A stretch of 64,000 nucleotides of DNA from Blastomussa wellsi (taxonomy: Eukaryota > Cnidaria > Anthozoa > Scleractinia > Plerogyridae), in the NCBI GenBank assembly GCA_947652115.1, contig OX393566.1:21255818-21319817 (forward strand). Direction: 5' to 3'. The position numbers and the translations under genes were made by a program. Shown in pieces: positions 46,002-56,412 of the stretch. The notes beneath the pieces were generated by a model. That model made no database searches and was not told where the DNA came from. It saw only the letters and a list, made by a program, of their open reading frames with translations. Each line of letters opens with the position of its first letter. Position 1 is the first letter of the stretch.

Positions 46002-46797
46002 TCTGACAAAAACGCTAGGTCTCACAAGGTACAACCGGCCTGACTAACCGAGTCATATGTTTCGTCGGCTTTTATATCGTGTGCCCCAATCAGAACCCTT
46101 ATATGTATTTTGCCTTCGTGTCATGTTTTGCTTTCAATTTATCATGATTATAATTGTCTACTTCTGGGAAAACCCCACTTGTTGCCTTTCGCTTTTACTG
46201 CAGAAAGCCACAAATCGCAGAATCCTGGAAGTGAATCATTTCAAGGAAAAACTCCCGTCACAACACGAAGATGTGCGACTAATTAACCATGAGAAAAAGA
46301 AGAAAGATAACTGACTTTGTAAAAAGGTTAGTTACAGAATAATTTTTATTGAAAGACAAGCACGGAACATGCGGTAAAAATGGCTTCCTTTTGGTATCTA
46401 TTCTGGGCTGAACGAGTAAAGGGGTTTTCCCTTTCCCGGAAACCGCACTTCCGGTTTTTCGGTTGAAATTTGCTTTTCATGCCCTGTTTTTGGATCAGAA
46501 TAAAGAAAATACGTTTAACAAAAGAATTTGAACGAAAAATAATCAGTTCTTTTGACGTTAACAGTGCAAAATCAGCTACACAGCGATAATTTAATCAACA
46601 GAAAACAATTTAAATTTCCCTCTCACGTTCAACATGTTATAAATGTCATTCCGGGAAAAAAGCGAACTTATTTACCCCGACTATAAAACGAGCGGGAAAG
46701 TCCCTACTCGGTGACGTGGCAAAATTCAAAAACTATTTTCACACTACACGGGTTCTTATTTAAAGACCCTTTAGTTAGTTTCAAGATATACTGCAAA
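46002..46797. promoter_or_regulatory. Shared divergent promoter A with TATA boxes, ISRE-like and kappaB-like sites
   Basis: Minus-strand TATAAAAG at 46069-46076, about 70 bases before the first gene's ATG. Plus-strand TATAAAA at 46682-46688, 110 bases before the second gene's ATG. An IRF/ISRE core TTTCCCTTTC lies at 46426-46435 and overlaps GGGGTTTTCC (46421-46430), a match to the kappaB consensus GGGRNWYYCC. Further kappaB matches are GGAAAACCCC at 46167-46176 and GGAAAGTCCC at 46695-46704 (reverse GGGACTTTCC), the last just after the plus TATA box. CCAAT occurs at 46086-46090. Binding is inferred from consensus only. Confidence 0.6.
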
Positions 46798-48507
46798 ATG
46801 AACTGGCTGATCTATCACCTCCTTATAACAATCTTTTCCGTGATTTACTTTGCGTCGGATGCTCAAGGAAAGCCAGCCCGACTTCTCATCAAATACAACA
46901 GCACGCGAAAAACCTTCGAGTTGAATCGAGTTGCCCTGGAAGAGCTGTCGAAACTACAGCGACCGATAAGAGTTATATCTGTTGTTGGAGATTCCCGAAT
47001 CGGAAAATCAACCACACTGAACGTGATCAGTCACATCTGGGCAGGAGCGAATCAAACCTTCATGGAAGAAATTTTCAAGACAGGCGACACCATCGAACCT
47101 GTCACGCGTGACGTATGGTGTCACATCATTCAAGACGAGAAGGGAAGAAGCATTGTGTTACTTGATGTGGAAGGTAAGAGTTTAGGCGACGACGCTCTCA
47201 CCACTCATCTGAGTATGTTCACCGCGCTGGTTTCGTCCGGCTTAAACGTTTTTGTTCGCCAAGTGTTTCAGAATAGCAACTTGCACTTTCTGTATCACAT
47301 GTCACGCTTAAGTGATCTTGTCTTTCCAAACATAAGTTTGGAAAACTTTCCCAGCCTGCAAGTCGTTATCCGTGGCGCACTCGGAGATCCTGGAGGAAGG
47401 ACGATCGAGGATTTCACCAGAGATTCCATAGTGGAACCTTCCTTCCAGGAGTTCATGCAAGAGGAAAGAAAAACAATCGCCAAACACTTCTCAAGAAATC
47501 AAATCACAGTAAGTCAGATACCGCTAGTGAGTCGCGAACTGTTCAAAGATTTTTCCGAACTAAGCAACAGTCACTACTGGACTGAAATGAAGAAACTTGT
47601 TGGCAAATTCAAAGAATTTCCAATAAAAAAGACGTTGCATGGAAGTCCTATAGATGGCCAAGGGTTAGTTGAATTGGCAGTTAGGCTTGCGGAGACCATG
47701 AATGCAAACTCTTGGCCGGACTTTGCAAATGCTTACGACGCGTTGGAACGAAATATTTGCAAGAGAAGCTATGTGAAACTAATTGAACCGCTTTTTGAGT
47801 CATTGGAGATAGACGAGATTGAATCAAAGATGGAAAAAGCCCTGGGGGAGTTTAAGGTGGAGTGTGAGTTGGAGAGTGAGGTAGCAGCTGCTCGGGAAGA
47901 TCTGCGGCGCGTCATTAAAGAGAGGAGGAAAGCGGAGGAGCTGGAACAGAAGGCATTAGAGGCGGAGCGCGAGAGAAGAGCAGCCGAGAAGAAAAGCGAG
48001 GAGCAGGAAACTAAATTTAAACGTGAATTGTCGGTTAAAGATGCTCAAATCACAAAGGCAAAAAGAGAAAAGGAAGAAGCTGAGATGAAAGAGAAGAATT
48101 TTAGAAAACTTCACTTGGAACAACTGAAAACCATTGCTTTGCTACGACAAAAACTAAGTAGGAAAAGCAGTGGTTTCTTTGATTTTTTCGTCCCTGTTGT
48201 AGCTGGAGTTGGGGCAGCAATGCTGAGCGACAGAGACTTAAAGCAAAACATCACCACGCTGTCCCACTCTCCTTACAATGTAATTGGACTCGGCGGAGTG
48301 TGCTGGGAATGGAACGAGATCGCTGAGAAAACCTTTGGACTGACTGGGGAGGACTGTGGCGTGATTGCACAGGAAGTAAAGAAATTATACGCTTGCGCAG
48401 TTACCATGGAAACACACGGCTTCTTGATGGTGCGATATGACGTGTTACATAATGAGATAATTAACAATTGCAATTTATGCGGGAAGAACTGTGGCCTTGT
48501 GAAATGA
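46798..48507 (+). CDS. GB1-type GTPase with S74 domain (degenerate G4, pair A)
   Basis: Single exon, 569 residues from the ATG at 46798, which gives a clean signal sequence (MNWLIYHLLITIFSVIYF); the upstream in-frame codons precede the likely start of transcription. P-loop GDSRIGKST (64-72) and DVEG (123-126) are intact, but the G4 Arg-Asp is IRG (192-193), so guanine recognition may be weak. A coiled coil covers about 375-465, followed by a hydrophobic stretch and an S74 domain from Ser477 (SDRDLKQNIT; Lys482) to about 555, with GVIAQEVKKLYA and a Cys-rich end NCNLCGKNCG. Closest here to 54251-55852. It probably partners the product of the adjacent minus-strand gene. Confidence 0.88.
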   Translation: MNWLIYHLLITIFSVIYFASDAQGKPARLLIKYNSTRKTFELNRVALEELSKLQRPIRVISVVGDSRIGKSTTLNVISHIWAGANQTFMEEIFKTGDTIEPVTRDVWCHIIQDEKGRSIVLLDVEGKSLGDDALTTHLSMFTALVSSGLNVFVRQVFQNSNLHFLYHMSRLSDLVFPNISLENFPSLQVVIRGALGDPGGRTIEDFTRDSIVEPSFQEFMQEERKTIAKHFSRNQITVSQIPLVSRELFKDFSELSNSHYWTEMKKLVGKFKEFPIKKTLHGSPIDGQGLVELAVRLAETMNANSWPDFANAYDALERNICKRSYVKLIEPLFESLEIDEIESKMEKALGEFKVECELESEVAAAREDLRRVIKERRKAEELEQKALEAERERRAAEKKSEEQETKFKRELSVKDAQITKAKREKEEAEMKEKNFRKLHLEQLKTIALLRQKLSRKSSGFFDFFVPVVAGVGAAMLSDRDLKQNITTLSHSPYNVIGLGGVCWEWNEIAEKTFGLTGEDCGVIAQEVKKLYACAVTMETHGFLMVRYDVLHNEIINNCNLCGKNCGLVK

Positions 48508-49961
48508 AACTGTTTATTTTTCTTACTAGAACTTCAAAAGAGAGATTCTGAATTGACAACAAGAAATGCCTGAAGAAGTCGGGCCGTGCCCGACGAAATA
48601 TTTGACATATATATATTAGTTAATTCCAACTGTACTGTCAGCCTTTCTGTATTCAGACTATTCAGTTCTTGTAATAAGTTATATTTGCTGATCAGATCCA
48701 ACCAGCGGATCCGGTGCCTTTGTATCTTCATTTTAAGCTAAAACAACATAAACGGGAATTTGGAAGAATAAGCAAATTCCGGGCCTTGACAAGGCGCGTT
48801 TCAAGGACGTGTCCGGACATTAGATTTTCTATGCTGAGGAAAAAGTCCAAACCGGGAAAAATATGGTTCCTGACACGTGTTCGTCACGTCGTGTGTAACA
48901 AGAACGACACCTTCGGATTTGTCCATATTCTCAAAGAATTGATAAGAGACGACTGGGGACGAGTCAGGGTCTGTACCGTGTGATTTCCGGACCACGACAC
49001 GCACTTTTTTACGCAGTGACGTACCCTATACTGTCTATTGGTGGTTTTCACTGTCACACTATCAAAAACTAAATTCGAAACAATTCAACTACAGAAGCTT
49101 AGAATTTCAGCGAGAGTAGATGATAAATTAATAAAGCATTTCTCCATGTCTCAGGCATGTACGGTGTCCCGTTCGCGTGTTATTTGCCGAAATGTTCCAC
49201 GCAAATTTCATTTCAATTCAAAGGCGACAGACCACAATTTCAATGTTGGCTCCTGCAAAAAATATCTAATTGCCATAACCATTCATCAGTAGGATGCCTA
49301 AAATGCTTGTAAAGCTTGGCATGGAGACGCCATATTTGTGTCCTTCCAAGGGACACAAATATCCCTGGCCGCCGTGATGCTCGCAAAACCATCTGGAATT
49401 CAGTTGTGCAATAATAGCTAATACTTTTGGCTCATGAGCAATTATACTTACACATAAACACTACTTATTATATCTGAAATGTTTAAACATCTAAAAATCG
49501 AAAGGATAGGCTTTTTTTCTAAACAAAAAAGTTTTGTCATGGTTCTCACTGGCAGCTTGATGTCACATACGGCCGAGAACTCAAATATTCAAGATGCTCT
49601 GTTTTCGAAAAGAAGGGCTGAAAAATTGCGAAAGATATAATTTTTTAGTTAGCCTTACACCTAGTGGCAACGAAAATTTAGCAGGCCTAACGAATTTTAA
49701 TTTCAGAATTTTATGACGTCACATGAAATGATGAGGCGAAATCCGTATACAGTATCTGATCTAAACACGAGACAGTTCATATGCAAATTAAACCCGAGAC
49801 GCACTCGAGGGTTTGTATAACTTTCGAGAATACGCAAGAATCTAAAATGTCACCGTGTTTACAAACTCACCAACGAGTGACACGCGCAGTATTTCAATGA
49901 AAGATAAATGGAGTGCGATCATTTCATTTACGATTTCCAAGCTTTTTATGTCGTTCATGGC
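48508..49961. other. Intergenic, no gene recognised
   Basis: A small perfect hairpin 'atttgtgtcc-ttccaag-ggacacaaat' lies at about 49333-49360. Open frames at 48714 and 49038 have no support. Confidence 0.35.
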
Positions 49962-50319
49962 TAAGGGACTGGTCATAAAGTACAGGAGGGGGTGGGCCGG
50001 AAAAAAAGGGGGGGTGGGCCATCATTTTTGTGCACGTAAAAAGGGGTGGGTCAAGAAACATCATGCAATACATTGGGGGTGGGTTATGAACAATTATGCT
50101 TCAATTTTATTAGCTGCAAATATGTACAAATACACAATTTAACACTTAAATGGCAATAATATAGCGTGATAAATGACTTGGAATAAAACTGCTCATTATT
50201 ACACCTACTGGCTAAAGTGACAGCTAGCTGTTTTTACAAAGATTATGTCAACAAGGAATATTCATGTGAAAAAATAAACAAAATGAAAGCAACAACCTAT
50301 AAAACATTCCATGCAAGGT

Positions 50320-50841
50320 TTAGTCTGCATCACTGACATCATCTTCAGTGAAGTCATCCTCAGTATCTGTGTCACTGTCTGTTTCTAAATTAGGGTTTAA
50401 ACTGTTACAAACTTGAATAGCTTCTTTTGTGAACATCTTTTTTGCAAATAGTAATTTCAACCATTTGACATCCCTTTTCCCCATTTTTGATATGGCATCT
50501 TTATTTAGGAGATGAGATTCAACTATTTTATCTCCATATGAACATGAACTTGCAACAGCTAGAGAAAAAACTCTTTGACAACTTTTCTCTTTACGCTCAA
50601 TTCGGCGCTTTTTTGATTTGGATCTATTTTCTTTTTGCCTTCTTTTTTTGGATGCAGATCCTCCTTTGGCCACTGGGTACATCCTCTTGTTTTTCTCTTC
50701 AAGGGTTTGCATTTTTTTTAAGCTTTCCAGTATTTTTGTTTTGAGGCTTGTGAGAACCCCAAAACATTTCTCATTAAATTTATGGGAACATTCTTGGCCA
50801 GTTTTAAGTTTGCCAGCTTTTGTAAACGCACTTGCATCATC
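50320..50841 (-). CDS. Transposon-borne basic/acidic protein, terminal exon
   Basis: The minus frame has no ATG near its start, but CACTTGCAG at 50842-50850 is a good acceptor, so this is probably a last exon. It encodes about 173 residues (DDASAFTKAGKLK...) with a Lys/Arg-rich nuclear-type segment (KKRRQKENRSKSKKRRIERK) and an acidic end (DSDTDTEDDFTEDDVSDAD). No DDE catalytic domain or known fold is recognisable. A bZIP-like heptad stretch (LKTKILESLKKMQTLEEKNK) precedes the basic part. Confidence 0.55.
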   Translation of the reverse strand, partial: DDASAFTKAGKLKTGQECSHKFNEKCFGVLTSLKTKILESLKKMQTLEEKNKRMYPVAKGGSASKKRRQKENRSKSKKRRIERKEKSCQRVFSLAVASSCSYGDKIVESHLLNKDAISKMGKRDVKWLKLLFAKKMFTKEAIQVCNSLNPNLETDSDTDTEDDFTEDDVSDAD

Positions 50842-50850
50842 CTGCAAGTG

Positions 50851-52364
50851 AATCAATAATAGACCATTTGGAGCAAGATTTTACCGACATCACAGTCACC
50901 GGAGAACAGTTATGGGAAGTATACGGTGCTCTCCAAAGAAAGGTGGACCAGGTCCTAGAATGCATCAGCGAGTTGAAGTTGCCACCAGTCAAGACTGACA
51001 TCCTTAAGAATACAGATGCAGGGCCTGGTGTGGGAAGCAGTAATGTAGAAGTGAGATACAGAGATGTCGAGATGGCTAGAATCCTGAATTCTGATCGTGT
51101 GAATAGAATTCACAGAGCTAGAGATGACAGTGGCCAGAATGAGGCAGAGAGATCAAATGCATGTATTGGTGAAGCACTGGTTGATGATGGGGCCATGCAA
51201 TGGAAGTTCCATGACGCACTTGATGGACTGACTCAAGATGAAATTGCAGCACTCTCACTTGATGATATCAAGAAACGCGAGGAGCTGGCAATAGAACAAA
51301 ATGCGTGGACCGTTGCCCGGAATGTGGCTGAAAGAATCAATCACGAGCCAGGTCCAGCTGGAGATTACATGCAATCATTTCTGACCCCACACAAGAATGC
51401 ACAGTTTTTCTTCAACACAGAACAACTACGCCAGTTTTTTTCGGCACCAGATTCAAAGAAGAAAGACATACCAGGATCTGCATACTTTAAGAAAATAAAT
51501 ACGTTTATGGAAGAACATGTACAGGTGGGAGAGCTCTACTTGGCATATCTAAAAGGTGACTGCCAGAACACAAACAAAACCCTATGTGAGTTTTGTGCTA
51601 AATTTCCCTGTTCAGCCCCAGGCTTGGAAAGAGTTCCAAGGCCAATGCCAGATCAGAGAGCTCTACCAGAATTGTGTTACTTGCCCTTTGACAAGACCCC
51701 TACTGTTACTTCAAGTGGTTCTCAAAGGGATATAGATGATTATCAGCCAAGAGCGCAAATTAAAAAGAAATTTGAAGATGGGACACTTGCATTGGATGAC
51801 GCAGAGTCTATTGGAATTTTTTCAAAAAGATTTGCTGTGGAGGAAAGTCTAACAAGAAAGTACCTGGAACATCTTGAATACATACGATTGAAAAAAGAAA
51901 AGAGGTCTGAAGAAAGAAAGCGAAAAACACAAGAGGAAGTCATGAGAACCTATGATGACTTTGACTGGGTAGAGATGTTCCACAAGGGAACACTAGCAAA
52001 ACAAACTGTTCCTGCTCTTAATTTGTTCCTTGATAGGCATCATCTGGCCCATGGCAAGATGAAAAAAGCGGAAAAAGTAAATACAATCAATGCATGGTTA
52101 GCAAATTCAGAATACCACAAGATACAACAAAGTGGAATTCACGATGAAGATAACGAAGCTAAAGATGATGGTGATCCTGCTGAATCAATGGACAGTGATG
52201 TTTCTGATGATGAGGATGATGTAATTTTAGTTGAGGTTGGTGAGCCCAGTGACGACGATGGAAGTGACTCAGATAATGACGAGATATTACAGCCTCGTAA
52301 CTCCAGAACTGGAAGACCATGTACCACATATATGACCCGTCATTTCTATGGAGACTCCAATTGA
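50851..52364 (+). CDS. Transposon-borne protein of unknown function, about 500 residues
   Basis: A long open frame without an ATG until 51072 (EMARILNSD), so it is either a terminal exon or starts there (about 430 residues). It contains a Cys cluster LCEFCAKFPCSAPG (about 51586-51620), a coiled coil (YLEHLEYIRLKKEKRSEERK), a SAP-like helical segment (TVPALNLFLDRHHLAHGKMK, KAEKVNTINAWL) and an acidic tail. I recognise no transposase. The element may encode accessory proteins only, or an undescribed transposition protein. Confidence 0.6.
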
Positions 52365-52748
52365 TGCCACAAAAATCAAGGTTAATGGTATTTTATCTGG
52401 AAAGAGGGGGGTGGGTCAGTTATTTTTATGTCAGGATTAAAAGGGTGGGCTACATTTTTTGTGTTAACTAGGAAGGGTGGGTCACTAAAACTTTGTCTAC
52501 TAGAAAATCAATTTTTCCGGCCCACCCCCTCCTGTACTTTATGACCAGTCCCTAATCATGAACCATTTGCTAAATTGTAACTCACTACTATTTACATAGT
52601 TAAACAACAGGATTATCGTTACAGGGACACGTATAATCTAGACATAAACAATCTGAACTAAAAAATCTTAACTATTTGACTAGCTATTTACAATAATATT
52701 AAAAGATTGAAAATTAGTAAGAGTTAAACTAGTTATAACAATCTGCGC

Positions 52749-52895
52749 AGGGGCGGATCCAGGATTTTTCTTAGGAGGGGTTGCACCACTAAGAATTGGT
52801 GACGTCAGCAGAATACCAGTTATGTTAGAAAGTCGCAGGTGATCTCATGGGGGGTGCACATCCCCTGCACCCCTCCTCCCTAGATTCGCCCCTAC
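52749..52895. mobile_element. Short MITE, GGGGCGGATCCAGG family
   Basis: Left end 'aggggcggatccaggattt', right end 'ctagattcgcccct', with interior 'gggttgcacc' and 'ggggtgcacatcccc' pairing. Same family as 14064-14680. Confidence 0.6.
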
Positions 52896-53342
52896 TACGA
52901 TACTTAATTGTTTGGATTAAAAATAGAGATTTAGATAATCAAAACAAACCCTGGTTTGATTGAATTAGTGCGACTGACAGCGCGCAGGGACAAAGTTCCT
53001 TTGAGTTTCATTATTGCAGCAACTTGGCACTTTATAACATCGACCTAGCGGAGGTTTTCTTGTGCGAGACTGCTTAAATTTTCATACATGAGGTATGAAT
53101 CACAGTTATCTTTTGTTTTATAAGGTAAAAACTCTGACCCAACGAAGTCTCAATACCGGGACCAGATGCCAACATTCCAATTTTTTTTTGTTACAAAACC
53201 CTAACCCTAATATAAAGGTTAACCGCAAGCAACCTAAAGCTGATTTAGTCTAACCATAGTGCTATGTAGGCTAATCGAAGTGCTTAGTAGGCTAACTGGA
53301 GCGCTATTTAGCCAGAGTGCTACTCAGGCTAACCGAGCACTA
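52896..53342. other. No gene recognised
   Basis: Short imperfect repeats 'gtgctatgtaggctaa', 'gtgcttagtaggctaac' and 'gcgctatttagcc' occur at about 53255-53330. Confidence 0.4.
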
Positions 53343-54142
53343 ACAATTAGCCATTTTCTAAATGAGCAGGGGACTGGGTACAAATATTTAAACTTGATTG
53401 AAACGAAAAATTGAACCTGGCATGTAGAAAAAACAAATTGGCTGAAACGCAAATGTATAGTACACTTTTGAAAATTTGAAATTTAAGAAAGCTTTGTATG
53501 ATTTGGAGGGACAGGACATACAAAGCTCTCTTAAATTAAATACCGTATTTATTCGATTAAGCGCCCTGGGCGCTTATTTAATTTTTGGACCTTCAGGGTG
53601 GGCGCTTATTCGAGGTGGGCGCTTATTCGAGGCTGGGCGCTTATTAAGTTTTCACCATTTCAGTTGAAACTCTGAGAAAAATTCCAAAATTCTCATAGAT
53701 TTTTCAGACAATGAAATTATAGATTGTGAGCCATTAAAGAAATACCGTAATAATCAATACCCGGTTTTCCTTTTGTACACTTTATTTACCGTACTTATGT
53801 TTTGGGAGATGGGAGGGGGGGGGGCGCTTATCCGAGGTTGGGCGCTCAAAATTATTTTTTTGGGGGGTGGGGTGGGCGCTTATTCGAGGCTGGGCGCTTA
53901 TTAACTTTTCCTACCTAAAGGGTGGGTGCTTATTCGAGGCGGGTGCTTAATCGAATAAATACGGTATTTCAACTTTTCAAATGTGCACTGCATACCTGCT
54001 TTTTAGCCAACACTGCTGAAATTTAGTAAACTTGCATTATTTTGGATGACCTTTCACGTGCCAGGCTCAAGTTTTCGTTTCAATCGATTTTAAATATTTG
54101 TACCCAGTCCCCCGCTTGTTTGCAAAATGGCTAATTATTGTT
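53343..54142. mobile_element. Outer TIR element split by a nested MITE
   Basis: The arms 'ggggactgggtacaaatatt' and 'aatatttgtacccagtcccc' and their flanks ('ttagccatttt', 'aaaatggctaa') are inverted copies over about 100 bases. At 53543-53964 a second element is inserted. Confidence 0.8.
53543..53964. mobile_element. Nested TA-target MITE with GGGCGCTTATTCGAGG repeats
   Basis: The ends CCGTATTTATTCGATTAAGC and its inverted match are flanked by TA on both sides (53541-53542 and 53965-53966). GGGCGCTTATTCGAGG-type words recur at least six times inside, resembling the terminus. It is a relative of the elements at 7910 and 60715. Confidence 0.8.
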
Positions 54143-54250
54143 ATACTATGTGGTATAATTAATCACCAGGTGTCCACTTCCGGTAGCTCCATGCTATATT
54201 GTTGTAACCGTGTCGCAGCCTCTTGCCTTGGCGCCGAGTGGGTCTCAGTC

Positions 54251-55852
54251 TTAACGGCGTAGTGCTCTTATTTGAATCACCAATCCCATGACACTGCTGA
54301 AAAGGCCCACTACTTTCAACAGTGCCTCTGACAATTCCTGAATAGAATATTTCTTCTTTAGAGCATCGATAATCTGCTTTTGATCTTCCTTGAGCTTTTT
54401 GATTTCGTCAAAGATTTTGTCGTTGCAATGCGAATCTTTTATTTTTGTTTCTCTCTGGCTGTAAAGCAACTCTGCCCCGACAGGGATGTCTGCCTCCGGA
54501 GCTGATCCTCTCTCGATTTCTGCTTTTAAAAGTGACTCGCAAGTGTTTAACTTTCCCTTAAGATCCTGAGCTTTTTGTTCGGCTTCGTGGCGAGCTTTTG
54601 TTTCTTCCGCGATCTCTTTGCCTTTTTCTGCAAGTATTTGCTGAATTTCCTCTTCACTTTTACCTCTTTTCTCGACCATCTCCATTTCCTTGCCGTCATA
54701 TTCCGCAAGAATAATCTCCAAGTCTTCCAATGTCTTTTTCGCGCGAAAGATCTGCTGAAGCTTTTCTCTGGCAGCTTTTAATCCGTTCTCTAAACGACAC
54801 TCTTTTGCAAAGGCATCAAGACGGTCATTCTTCTCGTACTCGATCTGCTGTGATTTCAGTTTGAAAACCGGTCCAACAAACTTTGCTTCGCTTCTCTTAC
54901 AAATATTACTTTCAATGGTGTCATAAGTACTTGCAAAGTCTTGCAACCCATCTGCACTCATGGTTTCTATGAGTTGCTTAATGAGTTCCGCAAGTGCGAT
55001 ACCATCCACAGGACTTCCCCCGAGGGTTCTTTTTATTGGAGATTTCTTTAGCTCTGCTGCTAAAGTGTCCGCTGCTCTCATGTAGTCAAAGTCCTTAAAA
55101 ATGTCACGATCAGAAACGTGTGGAATTTGGCTCACAGCAATTTCATTGCTTGGGAAGTACTTTGCGATGATCTTTCTCTCCTCCACCATGCCTTTTTGTG
55201 AATAGTGTCCCGCAATGAAATCTCGAGTGTAGTCTTCAACAGATCGGCCACTTTGATCGCTTACTCCACTTCTTACGATAAATCGGAGTTTAGCAAAGTT
55301 GTCACGGCTAGAGTGCGGGAAAGCTAGTTCATTCAAACGCGTGAAGTGGAACAGAGATTGCAAGTTACTGTTTTGAATGTGCTCGCGAATCAAAATATTT
55401 GAACTAGACGAAATCATTGCCGTAAACATGTTAAGATAAGACACAGGGGTGTCATCACGTAGATCAGCAGCTTCCACGTCTAGAAAGATAATACTTCCTT
55501 CTGTATCTTGCGTGATGTACGCCCACACTCCACGCGTGACCAGCGCGAGATTGTCACCCGTCTGAAAAATTTCCTCCACGAACGAGGGATTCGTTCCATT
55601 CCAAACGTGAATGACCGCATTTAAAATAGTCGATTTGCCAATTCTTGGATCTCCGTGCATAGCTATTACTCGAATTGGCAACGGGAGTTTTGCTATGTCT
55701 TCCAGCAAGCTTCGATTCAAATCGTAAGGTTTGCCCGCTGCGTTAAATCTGAGGAGGGGTTGTGCTGGCTTTCCATGAGCAACATGACACAAAAACATGA
55801 CCCAAAGTATTCCATAAAGACCGATCAGAGTGACAATTAAGAACTTACTCAT
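54251..55852 (-). CDS. GB1-type pseudo-GTPase without S74, C-terminal hydrophobic helix (pair B)
   Basis: Single exon, 533 residues, with a signal sequence (MSKFLIVTLIGLYGILWVMF). The P-loop GDPRIGKST (67-75) is kept, but G3 is DVEA (125-128; Gly lost) and G4 is VRS (193-195; Asp lost), so GTP hydrolysis is doubtful. Alignment by eye puts it closest to 46798-48507 (shared HGKPA/QGKPA, DLNR/ELNR and RVIA/RVIS blocks). A coiled coil covers about 350-450. Instead of an S74 domain the end is LKEDQKQIIDALKKK and then a hydrophobic helix LLKVVGLFSSVMGLVIQI, a possible membrane anchor. It could be a decoy or scaffold subunit. Confidence 0.88.
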   Translation of the reverse strand: MSKFLIVTLIGLYGILWVMFLCHVAHGKPAQPLLRFNAAGKPYDLNRSLLEDIAKLPLPIRVIAMHGDPRIGKSTILNAVIHVWNGTNPSFVEEIFQTGDNLALVTRGVWAYITQDTEGSIIFLDVEAADLRDDTPVSYLNMFTAMISSSSNILIREHIQNSNLQSLFHFTRLNELAFPHSSRDNFAKLRFIVRSGVSDQSGRSVEDYTRDFIAGHYSQKGMVEERKIIAKYFPSNEIAVSQIPHVSDRDIFKDFDYMRAADTLAAELKKSPIKRTLGGSPVDGIALAELIKQLIETMSADGLQDFASTYDTIESNICKRSEAKFVGPVFKLKSQQIEYEKNDRLDAFAKECRLENGLKAAREKLQQIFRAKKTLEDLEIILAEYDGKEMEMVEKRGKSEEEIQQILAEKGKEIAEETKARHEAEQKAQDLKGKLNTCESLLKAEIERGSAPEADIPVGAELLYSQRETKIKDSHCNDKIFDEIKKLKEDQKQIIDALKKKYSIQELSEALLKVVGLFSSVMGLVIQIRALRR

Positions 55853-56412
55853 TCTTCTTGCCAGCCTCCTGCAAGACAGCTAACTCTAGCAAAGCTTATC
55901 AAGAAGGGATATGAAAGTGAAACTTGATTATCACTCATTGGGGTTTATCCCTTGGACCACTAGGGTCTGGACAGACAGGAAAAACCGGTTTTTTTTTTCA
56001 CACATGGCATAATAACAGCTTTCCAAGAAGATACACCAATCAGTCAAGCACTTAAGGAGCCAATAAGATTACAAGAGCGTATGTGTATATTTCTGAGCTC
56101 ATTCGAATTCCATTCTGTTCAACCCCCCTTCAACCTAAAATTAAAAGCACCAAACTTTCATAACTCGCCCCAGTTCCCAGCGCAATTCTGGAATGAGTCA
56201 TCCTTGAAATTTGAATGGGGGATCTTTGTTTACACCATAATTGGAAAGCGAAACCCGATAAGGGATTTTTCCCAAAAGTGTGTCGAGACCGAAAGTATTA
56301 AAATGCATTGCACGCATTGTAATCCGGAAATGGTGAATAACGAAAGTAAATCTTTAAACTACGTAGGTTCTGCTAAACAGAAAAGTTTGTCTTTCAAAAC
56401 TTCAAGCACAAC
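55853..56412. promoter_or_regulatory. Shared divergent promoter B with two ISRE-like sites
   Basis: AGTTTCACTTTCAT (minus strand, 55911-55924) matches the full vertebrate ISRE consensus AGTTTCNNTTTCNY and lies 60-70 bases before the minus gene's ATG. GAAAGCGAAA at 56244-56253 is a second GAAANNGAAA core, 160 bases before the plus gene's ATG. TATTAAAA at 56297-56304 is a possible TATA box for the plus gene. I found no kappaB consensus here. Function is inferred. Confidence 0.6.

Larger units (their letters stand above)
49965..52552. mobile_element. 2.6-kb TIR element with TAA target duplication and two opposed ORFs
   Basis: The ends GGGACTGGTCATAAAG (continuing about 40 bases) and its inverted match are flanked by TAA at 49962-49964 and 52553-52555, a PIF/Harbinger-type duplication. 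Just inside both ends are repeats of GGGTGGG spaced by about 25-30 bases. It holds a minus ORF (50320-50841) and a plus ORF (about 50842-52364), neither with a recognisable transposase. It sits between the two GTPase gene pairs. Confidence 0.85.

Noticed and set aside
46711..46797. 29 extra N-terminal residues for the plus-strand GTPase of pair A
   Set aside because: They begin at a non-ATG codon within about 25 bases of the TATA box, and they place the signal sequence internally. The ATG at 46798 gives a normal leader.
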